Assembly (NCBI GenBank): GCA_046719185.1
Contig: JBDNDK010000061.1
Coordinates: forward strand, 1-12,079
Direction of reading: 5' to 3'
DNA: 12,079 bases
DNA from: JBDNDK01 sp046719185
GTDB lineage: Bacteria > Armatimonadota > UBA5829
The notes beneath the pieces are model-generated. The model ran no database searches, was not told the DNA's origin, and worked only from the letters and a program-made list of their open reading frames with translations. The translations under genes and the position numbers were made by a program. Of this stretch, positions 1 through 5,707 are shown piece by piece. Numbering within the stretch: position 1 is the first letter of the stretch; every line of letters begins with the position of its first letter.

Positions 1-623
1 GCATGTTCTTTTACTCTTTTTCTTACCACAGCTTCCCATGATTGAGGTGTAAATCTAACAGAAGTCAAACTTCCCATTGCACCACTAGCAGGTGCAATAG
101 CTTTAACATGCAGTATTCTGACATCATTCTTTATTATAACTTCACCGAGCAAAATGCCTGCATATTCAATATGACAATCAGCACAAATTAGATTCTGGAG
201 TTCTTTATAAACAGAAGCATTTATTCTCACTTCTACTGGCAGATCTAGTCCCGCTTCATCTATCAAGCTCTTTTGAGAATGGACAATTATTTTATTCTTA
301 TCTTCAATTTCTTTTTCTGATTCTTCTTTATAATCAAGAGGCAAGCCAACTTCTTCAACACCAGCACACACTTCAGGTGCTATATATAATGAAATATCAC
401 TTATAATTCCAGCTTCAAGCAAAGTATGCCTGCTGCTCAAAAGTCTGCCGCTTTTTGTGAGAATTGAATAATTGATTGGAGATTTATCTCTGCCAGACAC
501 AGGAAGATGCATAAGCTCTGCAATTTTTTGAGCTAATATTGAAAGTTGAACATTATCAGGCAGGCTGCAAACAAATTCTTTTGTTTCAGCAACATCCATA
601 ACAGAAGCTTTTATCATACCCAT
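1..623 (-). CDS. YukD-like ubiquitin-fold / JAB (JAMM) metallopeptidase fusion, 3' end outside the window
   Basis: The reading frame stays open from an ATG at 623-621 to the window edge, giving 207 codons with no stop. A perfect AGGAGG (630-635) lies 6 nt before the start. Residues about 15-85 look like a YukD/EsaB-type ubiquitin fold: a first strand (EFVCSLPDNVQLSIL), an amphipathic helix, then NYSILTKSGRLLSSRHTLLEAG and a closing SDISLYIAPE strand, which is the typical 'gr.L....TL.eaGi.dg..L.l.pe' pattern. A charged linker (about 95-128) leads into VEVRINASVYKELQNLI and EYAGILLGEV, the opening helix and strand of a JAB/JAMM domain; E153 matches the family's first active-site glutamate. The HxH and SxxD zinc motifs would lie beyond base 1 and are not seen. 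There is no Gly-Gly at the Ubl/JAB joint. Proteins of this build are known from bacterial ubiquitin-like gene clusters with E1- and E2-like partners; whether such partners are here cannot be seen. The Ubl call is stronger than the JAB call because the JAB domain is cut. Confidence 0.72.
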   Translation of the reverse strand, partial: MGMIKASVMDVAETKEFVCSLPDNVQLSILAQKIAELMHLPVSGRDKSPINYSILTKSGRLLSSRHTLLEAGIISDISLYIAPEVCAGVEEVGLPLDYKEESEKEIEDKNKIIVHSQKSLIDEAGLDLPVEVRINASVYKELQNLICADCHIEYAGILLGEVIIKNDVRILHVKAIAPASGAMGSLTSVRFTPQSWEAVVRKRVKEH

Positions 624-629
624 AGGTAG

Positions 630-635
630 CCTCCT
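630..635 (-). promoter_or_regulatory. Shine-Dalgarno AGGAGG that fixes the start of the Ubl-JAB gene
   Basis: On the minus strand AGGAGG is followed by 6 nt and then ATG at 623. A second in-frame ATG two codons later (617-615) is less well spaced, so 623 is the chosen start. Confidence 0.8.
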
Positions 636-673
636 GTGATTCTGGAGATAAATATCTTGAAGTATTTGTAATG

Positions 674-712
674 TGTAAATTTACATCATATCAAAACATA
701 TTATATATGTTT
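674..712. promoter_or_regulatory. Two closely spaced palindromes, candidate operator for the Ubl-JAB gene
   Basis: TGTAAATTTACA (674-685) is a perfect 12-bp palindrome. AAACATA (694-700) and TATGTTT (706-712) form a second inverted repeat around TTATA. Both lie 50-90 bp upstream of the Ubl-JAB ATG, where an operator would sit. AT-rich DNA yields such palindromes by chance, so this is a suggestion only. Confidence 0.3.
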
Positions 713-736
713 AATGCATTTTTTTTTGTTTGTCAA
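708..736 (-). promoter_or_regulatory. Candidate promoter of the Ubl-JAB gene
   Basis: The minus strand has a consensus -35 TTGACA (736-731) followed after 17 nt by TAAACA (713-708), a poor -10. A perfect TATAAT (705-700) lies further on but 25 nt from the TTGACA, too far for a standard sigma-70 pair. An A9 tract lies between them. One of these elements is probably used, but the pairing is not settled. Confidence 0.3.
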
Positions 737-943
737 GATATTATACTGAAAACTATGAAACTTTTGAACTAGAATGCTGTATTTTTACAACAACCAGACA
801 TTTTTAACAGTTTTTAGCTATTTGATAACTCCACGCACACAATATATTTATATTAAATCACACAAAAATCCTGCAAAGAGATCTGTGTCAAGAAAGAAAT
901 ATTATATTAATATACTTTTAACAGCATAGAAAATTGAATATAC

Positions 944-964
944 AACAATTAGATATCAATTGTT
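944..964. repeat. Inverted repeat AACAATT-N7-AATTGTT before the opine dehydrogenase start
   Basis: Two 7-bp arms (944-950 and 958-964) flank a 7-nt centre and end 2 nt before the GAGG ribosome-binding site (967-970). It could be an old operator or a small hairpin beside the ribosome-binding site. The gene behind it is decayed, so it may no longer matter. Confidence 0.3.
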
Positions 965-978
965 CTGAGGTATATACA

Positions 979-1475
979 ATGGAATCTCTAAAAATCTCTG
1001 TTCTTGGTGCTGGTCATGGTGGTCTGGCTACTACAGGCCATGTTGCATTAAAAGGAAACTTTGTTACAATATTCAGTTTTTTTTCAAATGAATTACTTGC
1101 TATTGATGAAAGAAAGGGTATAAAGCTGGAAGGTGATGTGGAGGGATTTGCAGATAATATTAAAACTGCACATTCTATCATAGTATAACTGGTGATAGTT
1201 CATATGATGTTCTACAGAATAATCACTACTATCCTGGCTTTCATGCTCCAAAGCATTTTCTAGCATATCATCATGTGTTAGATGAGGTTCCTAATAGTCT
1301 TGTACCAATATCTGAGGTTGGAAAAATATTGGGTATATTCACTCCAGCAATTGATTCTATTATTGATTTAGCAAGTGCAATAGTTAAGGTTGACTTCCGG
1401 CAGGAAGGAAGAAATCTATATAACTTAGGTTTGCATGGAATGTCTGCTGAAGAAATGATAGATTTTGTATCATAA
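979..1475 (+). pseudogene. Opine (octopine/nopaline-type) dehydrogenase remnant with internal deletion
   Basis: Members of this family are NAD(P)-dependent enzymes of about 360 residues that reductively join an amino acid to a 2-oxoacid. Two pieces survive here. The first (979-1188) starts at an ATG behind GAGG (967-970, spacing 8) and gives SLKISVLGAGHGGLATTGHVA, a Rossmann dinucleotide-binding motif, followed by a 'kG..V.if' strand, then stops at TAA 1186-1188 soon after AHSIIV. The second (open from about 1185 to the TAA at 1473-1475, in a different frame) gives SYDVLQNNHYYPGFHAPKHF, then DEVPNSLVPISEVGKILGIF and TPAIDSIIDLA, ending in GRNLYNLGLHGMSAEEM, the conserved C-terminal end of the helical domain. 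Roughly 200 residues between them are missing: the rest of the nucleotide-binding domain and the first part of the helical domain. The frame also shifts at the join, so no functional enzyme can be made. The next gene starts 100 nt downstream. Confidence 0.8.
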
Positions 1476-1489
1476 CAGAAAAATTAAAT

Positions 1490-1518
1490 TTGCTTAAGGG
1501 ACATCTTGAGGCTATAAT
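1490..1518 (+). promoter_or_regulatory. Candidate promoter of the trpB2 gene
   Basis: TTGCTT (1490-1495), a 17-nt spacer and a perfect TATAAT (1513-1518) lie just after the opine dehydrogenase remnant. This would start transcription near 1525 and give a leader of about 50 nt. No T-box, leader peptide rich in Trp codons or terminator hairpin is seen in that leader. Confidence 0.45.
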
Positions 1519-1575
1519 ACAATATCATGTGTTGGATTATACACAAAAAAACAAATCTGAGAGGATTGTGTTAAT

Positions 1576-2895
1576 ATGAAGAACAGACAGTTTTTACTTA
1601 GCCAACAGGATATTCCTAGACAATGGTATAACATACTTGGGGATATAAATGAACCTGCTCCTCCACCACTTCATCCTGTAACAAAAGAACCTTGTGGTCC
1701 AGATGATTTGGCTGCAATTTTCCCAATGGGAGTGATTGAGCAGGAAGTAAGCACTCAAAAATATATTGATATACCAGAACCGATTTTAGATAAACTTGCA
1801 ATGTGGAGACCTACTCCACTTATAAGAGCTACATTTCTTGAAGATGCACTGCAAACACCTGCAAAGATATATTACAAATATGAAGGCACTAGCCCTGTAG
1901 GAAGCCATAAACTCAACACTGCTATTGCTCAAGCATACTACAACAAATTAGCAGGCACCAAGAGAATTGCTACAGAAACTGGTGCTGGACAATGGGGAAG
2001 TGCCCTTTCTATGGCATGTAATGCATTTGGAATGGGCTGCACAGTGTATATGGTTAAATGCAGCTATTTCCAAAAACCATACAGAAAACATCTAATGCAT
2101 CTATTTGGTGCTGAGGTGTTCCCTAGTCCTAGTGACAAGACAGAATACGGCAGAACAATGATTGAAGCTGATCCTGATTGTGCTGGAAGTTTGGGCATTG
2201 CAATTAGTGAAGCTATTGAAGATACAGTAACCCATGATGATGTAAAATACTCTCTTGGAAGTGTGTTAAACCATGTAGTATTACATCAAACAGTGATAGG
2301 TCTTGAGGCTAAAAAGCAGATGGAAATGGCTGGAGACTATCCTGATGTTGTGATTGGCTGTGTTGGTGGTGGAAGCAATTTTGGTGGAATAGTGATGCCA
2401 TTTATGCAGGATAAGATAAATGGAAAAGATGTAAAGGGTATTGCTGTTGAACCTCTTGCTTGTCCTACAATCACTAAGGGTGATTATAAATATGATTATG
2501 GTGATACTGCCCATATGACTCCGCTTATCAAAATGCACACTCTTGGCTCTGAATTTATGCCTCCTGCTATTCACGCTGGTGGTTTGAGATATCATGGAAT
2601 GGCACCATTGGTAAGCATGCTTGTGGAAAAAGGCATGTCTGATGCTGTTGCTCTTGATCAAGTTGATATATTTGATGCAGCAATACTATTTGCAAAAACT
2701 GAAGGAATTGTACCTGCTCCTGAGTCTGCACATGCAATTTGTGAAGCTATAAATCAAGCAAAACAAGCTAAAGAAGAAGGAAAAGAAAAAGTTATTCTAT
2801 TTAATTTAAGTGGTCATGGATTCCTAGATTTAGGTTCTTATGAGTCTTATTTTGAAGATAAACTCCAAAGCACAAAGTGCTTGTGTGATGAGTAA
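1576..2895 (+). CDS. trpB: Tryptophan synthase beta chain, TrpB2 subclass
   Basis: This PLP enzyme joins indole with serine (or, in some TrpB2 enzymes, O-phosphoserine) to give L-tryptophan in the cytoplasm. The 439-residue protein is longer than classical TrpB1 (about 400) and has the TrpB2-type N-terminal region with PLHPVTKEPCGPDDLAAIFP (31-50). Visible active-site parts are GSHKLN with the PLP lysine K112, ETGAGQWG (134-141) with catalytic glutamate E134, the phosphate-binding loop GGGSN (264-268), and SGHG near the C terminus (412-415). All are intact. The start follows GAGG (1561-1564) at 11 nt. No trpA or other trp gene is nearby; the upstream neighbour is a broken opine dehydrogenase and the downstream neighbour is an unknown gene 2 nt after the stop. 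A stand-alone TrpB2 is usually read as indole salvage or an extra beta subunit, but here that is inference. Confidence 0.93.
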   Translation: MKNRQFLLSQQDIPRQWYNILGDINEPAPPPLHPVTKEPCGPDDLAAIFPMGVIEQEVSTQKYIDIPEPILDKLAMWRPTPLIRATFLEDALQTPAKIYYKYEGTSPVGSHKLNTAIAQAYYNKLAGTKRIATETGAGQWGSALSMACNAFGMGCTVYMVKCSYFQKPYRKHLMHLFGAEVFPSPSDKTEYGRTMIEADPDCAGSLGIAISEAIEDTVTHDDVKYSLGSVLNHVVLHQTVIGLEAKKQMEMAGDYPDVVIGCVGGGSNFGGIVMPFMQDKINGKDVKGIAVEPLACPTITKGDYKYDYGDTAHMTPLIKMHTLGSEFMPPAIHAGGLRYHGMAPLVSMLVEKGMSDAVALDQVDIFDAAILFAKTEGIVPAPESAHAICEAINQAKQAKEEGKEKVILFNLSGHGFLDLGSYESYFEDKLQSTKCLCDE

Positions 2896-2897
2896 AA

Positions 2898-3812
2898 ATG
2901 CTTGAAGATGATCAAATAATCAAAAGATTAATATGGGACGCATTCAAAGAACAGGCAAATGGAATAACTAATTTGCTTGATGAAAAGAATTACTTCCATA
3001 TTGGACTTAACCACGAAGATAAATCTATTGCCGATATTGTTATGAAAAAGCTTAATACTAACGATATTAGCTTTAAAAATAACAACAAATATAGATTTCT
3101 ATTATTAGAAGCATTTTATAATGCTCAAAATTTAGGTCTGATAATTCCTGGTAAACTATCACAACCGCTTGGATGGTCGCAAGAATATGGAGTATATTAT
3201 TTCACTCAAAAAGGAATTGATTTCTTAAAAAATGGCGAAATCCCCATTACCTCTCATAGTATTTTACATGAGAGGTTATGGGAAGTAATTGAGAAATATA
3301 ATGTTAACAAAGCTATTCTTTCTATAGTTGATGAAGCTCACAAATGTTGGAGTTTAGGTTGTCTACGTGCATCTGTTGTGCTCATAGGTTTAGCATCAGA
3401 AGAATCTATTTCAACACTGCTAAATCAAATTAAAAAATATCCACATCCACCAACAAATGGACACAATCTAAAAAATTGGAATGATATAAAAGATAATAAT
3501 AAAAGCTTTTTTGCAACTTGGAATTCAGGTAAAGAACTTCTTTTATATATTAAAGATAATTTGTCTAGAATGTATAGAAATGATAAACCTGAATGGTGGA
3601 GTATTTGGGAAATATTTCCAGAATCTATATCACCATATGCAAATGCAGTTAGAATTGCAAGAAATACAGCTGCTCATACTATAGATGATATTTTCACTCC
3701 AGCTCAAATCGGATTACTTTTATGCCACATTCCAAATCTTATTGAAATTGTATTTAATATAAACGCATTTCTAGAAAACCCACCTAATAATATATCACTT
3801 CCAGAATTATAA
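2898..3812 (+). CDS. Unknown protein with winged-helix-like N-terminal and HEPN-like C-terminal region
   Basis: I do not recognise a named family for the 304-residue whole. The first half (about 45-115) looks like a helix followed by a wing and ends in GVYYFTQKGIDFLKNGE, the sort of 'y.lT.kG..fl' hairpin that closes many winged-helix domains. The second half (about 125-292) is mostly helical and resembles DUF4145-like HEPN proteins: SLGCLRASVVLIGLASEESI (152-171), then R255-NTAA-H260, matching the HEPN Rx4H signature, then a final long helix. HEPN domains with this motif are often metal-independent RNases in toxins and defence proteins, but some are only binding modules, so function is not assigned. 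There is no signal peptide or membrane segment, so it is probably cytoplasmic. The gene starts 2 nt after trpB with only a weak GATGAG behind the ATG, which suggests translational coupling. It looks more AT-rich than trpB, compatible with separate acquisition. Confidence 0.6.
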   Translation: MLEDDQIIKRLIWDAFKEQANGITNLLDEKNYFHIGLNHEDKSIADIVMKKLNTNDISFKNNNKYRFLLLEAFYNAQNLGLIIPGKLSQPLGWSQEYGVYYFTQKGIDFLKNGEIPITSHSILHERLWEVIEKYNVNKAILSIVDEAHKCWSLGCLRASVVLIGLASEESISTLLNQIKKYPHPPTNGHNLKNWNDIKDNNKSFFATWNSGKELLLYIKDNLSRMYRNDKPEWWSIWEIFPESISPYANAVRIARNTAAHTIDDIFTPAQIGLLLCHIPNLIEIVFNINAFLENPPNNISLPEL

Positions 3813-3825
3813 ATATAAACGATAC

Positions 3826-3855
3826 TTGCTCTGATTTTTATATCTTAATCATAAT
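3826..3855 (+). promoter_or_regulatory. Weak candidate promoter before the small membrane protein
   Basis: TTGCTC (3826-3831), an 18-nt spacer and CATAAT (3850-3855) lie in the 90-nt gap before the next gene. The -35 is poor. A 7-bp inverted repeat (TCTTAAT 3843-3849, ATTAAGA 3871-3877) overlaps it. Confidence 0.25.
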
Positions 3856-3902
3856 GCAAATAATCTCGATATTAAGAGTGAGAACATAAAAAGGATAATG
3901 AT

Positions 3903-4256
3903 ATGGACAATATTATTTCAAACAATGTAGAGAATGTGCCTGATGAAATAAAAAAATGGAACTGGGGAGCTTTTTTCTTCACTTGGATTTGGGCTATTTC
4001 TCATAATGTGTATATTGGTCTTATTGCATTATTATTTCCATTTAATTTTTTAATGGCAATTATATTAGGATTAAGAGGCAATGAATGGGCTTGGAAAAAC
4101 AGAAAGTTTGAAAGTATCACCCATTTTCAGAAAGTGCAGAAAAAATGGGCTCTTTGGGGATTTATATTTTTCCTAACTCAGATAATTTTATATACAATCT
4201 TGATTGTTTTATATATACAAATATTTATAAAACTTATAAATGGCAATTTGGTATAA
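3903..4256 (+). CDS. Small Trp-rich integral membrane protein, function unknown
   Basis: The 117-residue protein has a short charged N terminus, then KKWNWGAFFFTWIWAISHN (18-35), a hydrophobic stretch to about residue 56, LGLRGNEWAWKNRKF (55-69), a soluble bridge ending VQKKWALWG (78-86), and a second hydrophobic segment (about 86-110). The pattern 'WNWGAF...WIW...GNEWAW...F...Q..WA.WG' is one I know from a widespread family of small bacterial membrane proteins related to DUF2628-type sequences, which has no established function and is sometimes mislabelled ribonuclease G. Two or three membrane spans are likely. AAGGAT (3891-3896) lies 6 nt before the ATG. A strong stem-loop 25 nt after its stop suggests that transcription ends here or is attenuated before the next gene. 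Confidence 0.75.
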   Translation: MDNIISNNVENVPDEIKKWNWGAFFFTWIWAISHNVYIGLIALLFPFNFLMAIILGLRGNEWAWKNRKFESITHFQKVQKKWALWGFIFFLTQIILYTILIVLYIQIFIKLINGNLV

Positions 4257-4281
4257 TATCTATTGAAATATACTATTGACT

Positions 4282-4320
4282 ATCTCTCAAGTTAATGTTA
4301 CATTCTTGAGAGATTTTATT
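4282..4320 (+). terminator. Stem-loop with T-rich tail after the small membrane protein gene
   Basis: ATCTCTCAAG (4282-4291) pairs perfectly with CTTGAGAGAT (4305-4314), a 10-bp stem. Inside the loop AATG (4294-4297) can also pair with CATT (4301-4304). TTTATT and more T/A bases follow. It reads as an intrinsic terminator, although the stem is only moderately GC-rich. It ends 27 nt before the next gene's ATG, so it could also act as a leader attenuator. Confidence 0.65.
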
Positions 4321-4341
4321 TTATCTTGGAGGCACAACATT

Positions 4342-5412
4342 ATGAGTTTTTTTGAAACTGGTTTTTTATCTAATGTGACAAAAGTTACAAATGCTAAAAC
4401 AAGAAGCATCTCTGCTGAAAACCCAAAAGGTGAAAAAGGCAAAGGTGCTATGGCAGACCCTAAAGGTGAAGGTCCAGCTAGAAGGCTTGGCAAAGGTTGG
4501 AAAGTTTCACCTTGCATCACTCTTCCACCAAACTCCAAAACTACTATTGCAGAAATTGAAGGTCCTGGAACTATTAGACATATTTGGATAACTGTTTATG
4601 AAATTGCATACAAAAACTGCATACTTAGAATGTGGTGGGATAATGAAGACACACCATCTGTAGAGGTTCCTCTTGGTGATTTCTTCTGCTGTGGAAATGG
4701 CAACAGAACAAAAGTAAACTCAATACCAATTGCAGTCAACCCTAGCGGTGGATTCAATTCCTATTGGCCTATGCCTTTTAAGAAAAGTGCTAAAATTGAG
4801 ATAGAAAATGAATGGCATGAAAAAATTGAAGGTTTCTTTTATCAGGTTGATTATGAATTAGAAGATAGCATTCCTGATGATGTTGCATATTTCCATGCAC
4901 AATGGAGAAGATGTGTAACTACAATTGAATATCCTGAACATGTGATATTGGATGGAATCAAAGGCAAAGGTCAGTATGTTGGTACTTATATGGCTTGGAC
5001 AGCTCTATCAAATGGTTGGTGGGGTGAAGGTGAAATTAAATTCTATATGGATGGAGACAAAGAATATCCTACTATCTGTGGAACAGGAACAGAAGACTAC
5101 TTTGGCGGTGCTTGGGGATTCTACGGACCTGAAAATAGAGAAGAAGCATTCTCAACAGCATTTCTTGGTATGCCACAGGTAGAACATATTGTAAATAATG
5201 TACCCAAATATGGTTTATATAGGTGGCATATTTTAGATCCTATCAGATTTGAGGCTGATTTGAAAGTTACAATGCAGGCTCTGGGCTGGTGGCCGGGTGG
5301 TGAATTCCAGCCATTAAGAGATGATATTGCATCAGTTGGTTATTGGTATCAAATAGAACCACATGCAGAATTTCCTGTGATATTACCTGTTCATCTTAGA
5401 TGGGGCAGATAA
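4342..5412 (+). CDS. DUF2961 / GH172-family protein, possible furanosidase
   Basis: The start is ATG 4342 behind GGAGG (4328-4332, spacing 9), giving 356 residues; a TTG 66 nt upstream in the same frame is rejected because it lies in the preceding stem-loop. Typical DUF2961 features are visible: GPGTIRHIWITV (74-85), VEVPLGDFF (107-115), NSYWPMPFKKSAKI (139-152), YFHAQWRR (183-190), WWGEGEIKFYMDGD (226-239) and GTGTEDYFGGAW (247-258), where E231 and E251 are candidate catalytic acids. DUF2961 is now glycoside hydrolase family 172, with members acting on alpha-D-fructofuranosides and alpha-D-arabinofuranosides; these are beta-jelly-roll proteins that assemble into oligomers. No signal peptide is present, so this one should be cytoplasmic unless exported by another route. 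The substrate cannot be told from sequence. It has no sugar transporter or regulator beside it in the window. Confidence 0.85.
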   Translation: MSFFETGFLSNVTKVTNAKTRSISAENPKGEKGKGAMADPKGEGPARRLGKGWKVSPCITLPPNSKTTIAEIEGPGTIRHIWITVYEIAYKNCILRMWWDNEDTPSVEVPLGDFFCCGNGNRTKVNSIPIAVNPSGGFNSYWPMPFKKSAKIEIENEWHEKIEGFFYQVDYELEDSIPDDVAYFHAQWRRCVTTIEYPEHVILDGIKGKGQYVGTYMAWTALSNGWWGEGEIKFYMDGDKEYPTICGTGTEDYFGGAWGFYGPENREEAFSTAFLGMPQVEHIVNNVPKYGLYRWHILDPIRFEADLKVTMQALGWWPGGEFQPLRDDIASVGYWYQIEPHAEFPVILPVHLRWGR

Positions 5413-5487
5413 TATCAATATCAAATATAATTCTATTCTTAGTATAAGTGATATCTAAATCTTAACATATCCCCCAAGCCTGCGGCT

Positions 5488-5520
5488 ATTCCCCCTTTAT
5501 AAGGGGGAATTATTATTTTA
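5488..5520 (+). terminator. Perfect hairpin with T-rich tail, terminator of the GH172 gene
   Basis: ATTCCCCCTT (5488-5497) pairs with AAGGGGGAAT (5501-5510) over a 3-nt loop. The plus strand continues TATTATTTTA, so it works best for plus-strand transcription. The opposite flank is GC-rich, so it is a poor terminator for the minus-strand operon. The same C5/G5 core recurs at 5615-5634, hinting at a dispersed repeat. Confidence 0.65.
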
Positions 5521-5585
5521 TGCAGTAACAAAACTTTGAGGCTTTTAAACAACATAAAAGACTACCAAAATTCTATATATAAATA

Positions 5586-5655
5586 GGCTCTTTAACAAAG
5601 TGAAAAAATATCAATTCCCCCTTTTGAAAGTGGGCTCTTGAACGAAGTGAAGAAA
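5586..5655. repeat. Pair of 23-bp imperfect direct repeats
   Basis: Copy 1 (5586-5608) and copy 2 (5633-5655) share GGCTCTT-AAC-AAGTGAA-AAA with three differences in 23 bases, 47 bp apart. Between them is AATTCCCCCTTTTGAAAGTGG, related to the core of the hairpin at 5488-5510. They look like worn copies of one interspersed element. Confidence 0.5.
5603..5634 (-). terminator. Imperfect hairpin and U-run, candidate terminator of the glycosyltransferase operon
   Basis: On the minus strand CCCACTTT pairs with AAAGGGGG (within 5634-5617, one mismatch, tight loop), followed about 8 nt later by six T residues (5608-5603). The U-run is further from the stem than usual, so this is tentative. Confidence 0.4.
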
Positions 5656-5707
5656 GGTGATGTAATTTTATTTCAACACTTAATGCCTCAGAATGGCAGC
5701 CATTATC

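Larger units (their letters stand above)
624..978. other. Divergent intergenic region, very AT-rich, no gene seen
   Basis: About 355 bases separate the Ubl-JAB start from the start of the opine dehydrogenase remnant. No convincing ORF, tRNA or structured RNA is visible. It holds a perfect 12-bp palindrome (674-685), a 7-bp inverted repeat around TTATA (694-712), a TTGACA on the minus strand (736-731), and an inverted repeat just before the plus-strand start (944-964). On the plus strand the TTGATA near 824 and the AT-rich tract at 899-916 are only weak promoter material. Confidence 0.6.
5413..5707. other. Convergent intergenic region with hairpins and repeats, no gene seen
   Basis: These 295 bases lie between the 3' ends of the GH172 gene (plus) and the GT2 gene (minus). 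They carry a perfect hairpin (5488-5510), a small AGCC-tgc-GGCT hairpin just before it (5477-5487), an imperfect C5/G-rich hairpin (5617-5634), a 23-bp imperfect direct repeat (5586-5608, 5633-5655) and a short palindrome AATGGCAGCCATT (5692-5704). No ORF or RNA gene is convincing. Confidence 0.6.

Noticed and set aside
700..736. TTGACA and TATAAT on the minus strand as one sigma-70 promoter
   Set aside because: The spacer is 25 nt, well outside the usual 16-19 nt; the two hexamers are reported as separate elements.
1525..1575. T-box, trp leader peptide or attenuator before trpB2
   Set aside because: The leader is only about 50 nt, with no Trp codon run, no strong stem and no T-run; the 5-bp TGTGT/ACACA pairing is too weak.
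2281..2661. 126-codon minus-strand ORF inside trpB2
   Set aside because: It lies fully antisense to a well-conserved enzyme and its product is low-complexity with no recognisable motif.
4276..4341. Upstream TTG start for the GH172 protein
   Set aside because: It would run through the stem-loop and has no ribosome-binding site; ATG 4342 has GGAGG at proper spacing and begins a family-like N terminus.
5586..5655. CRISPR-like repeat-spacer unit
   Set aside because: Only two imperfect copies 47 bp apart, the spacer resembles another local repeat, and no cas gene is present.
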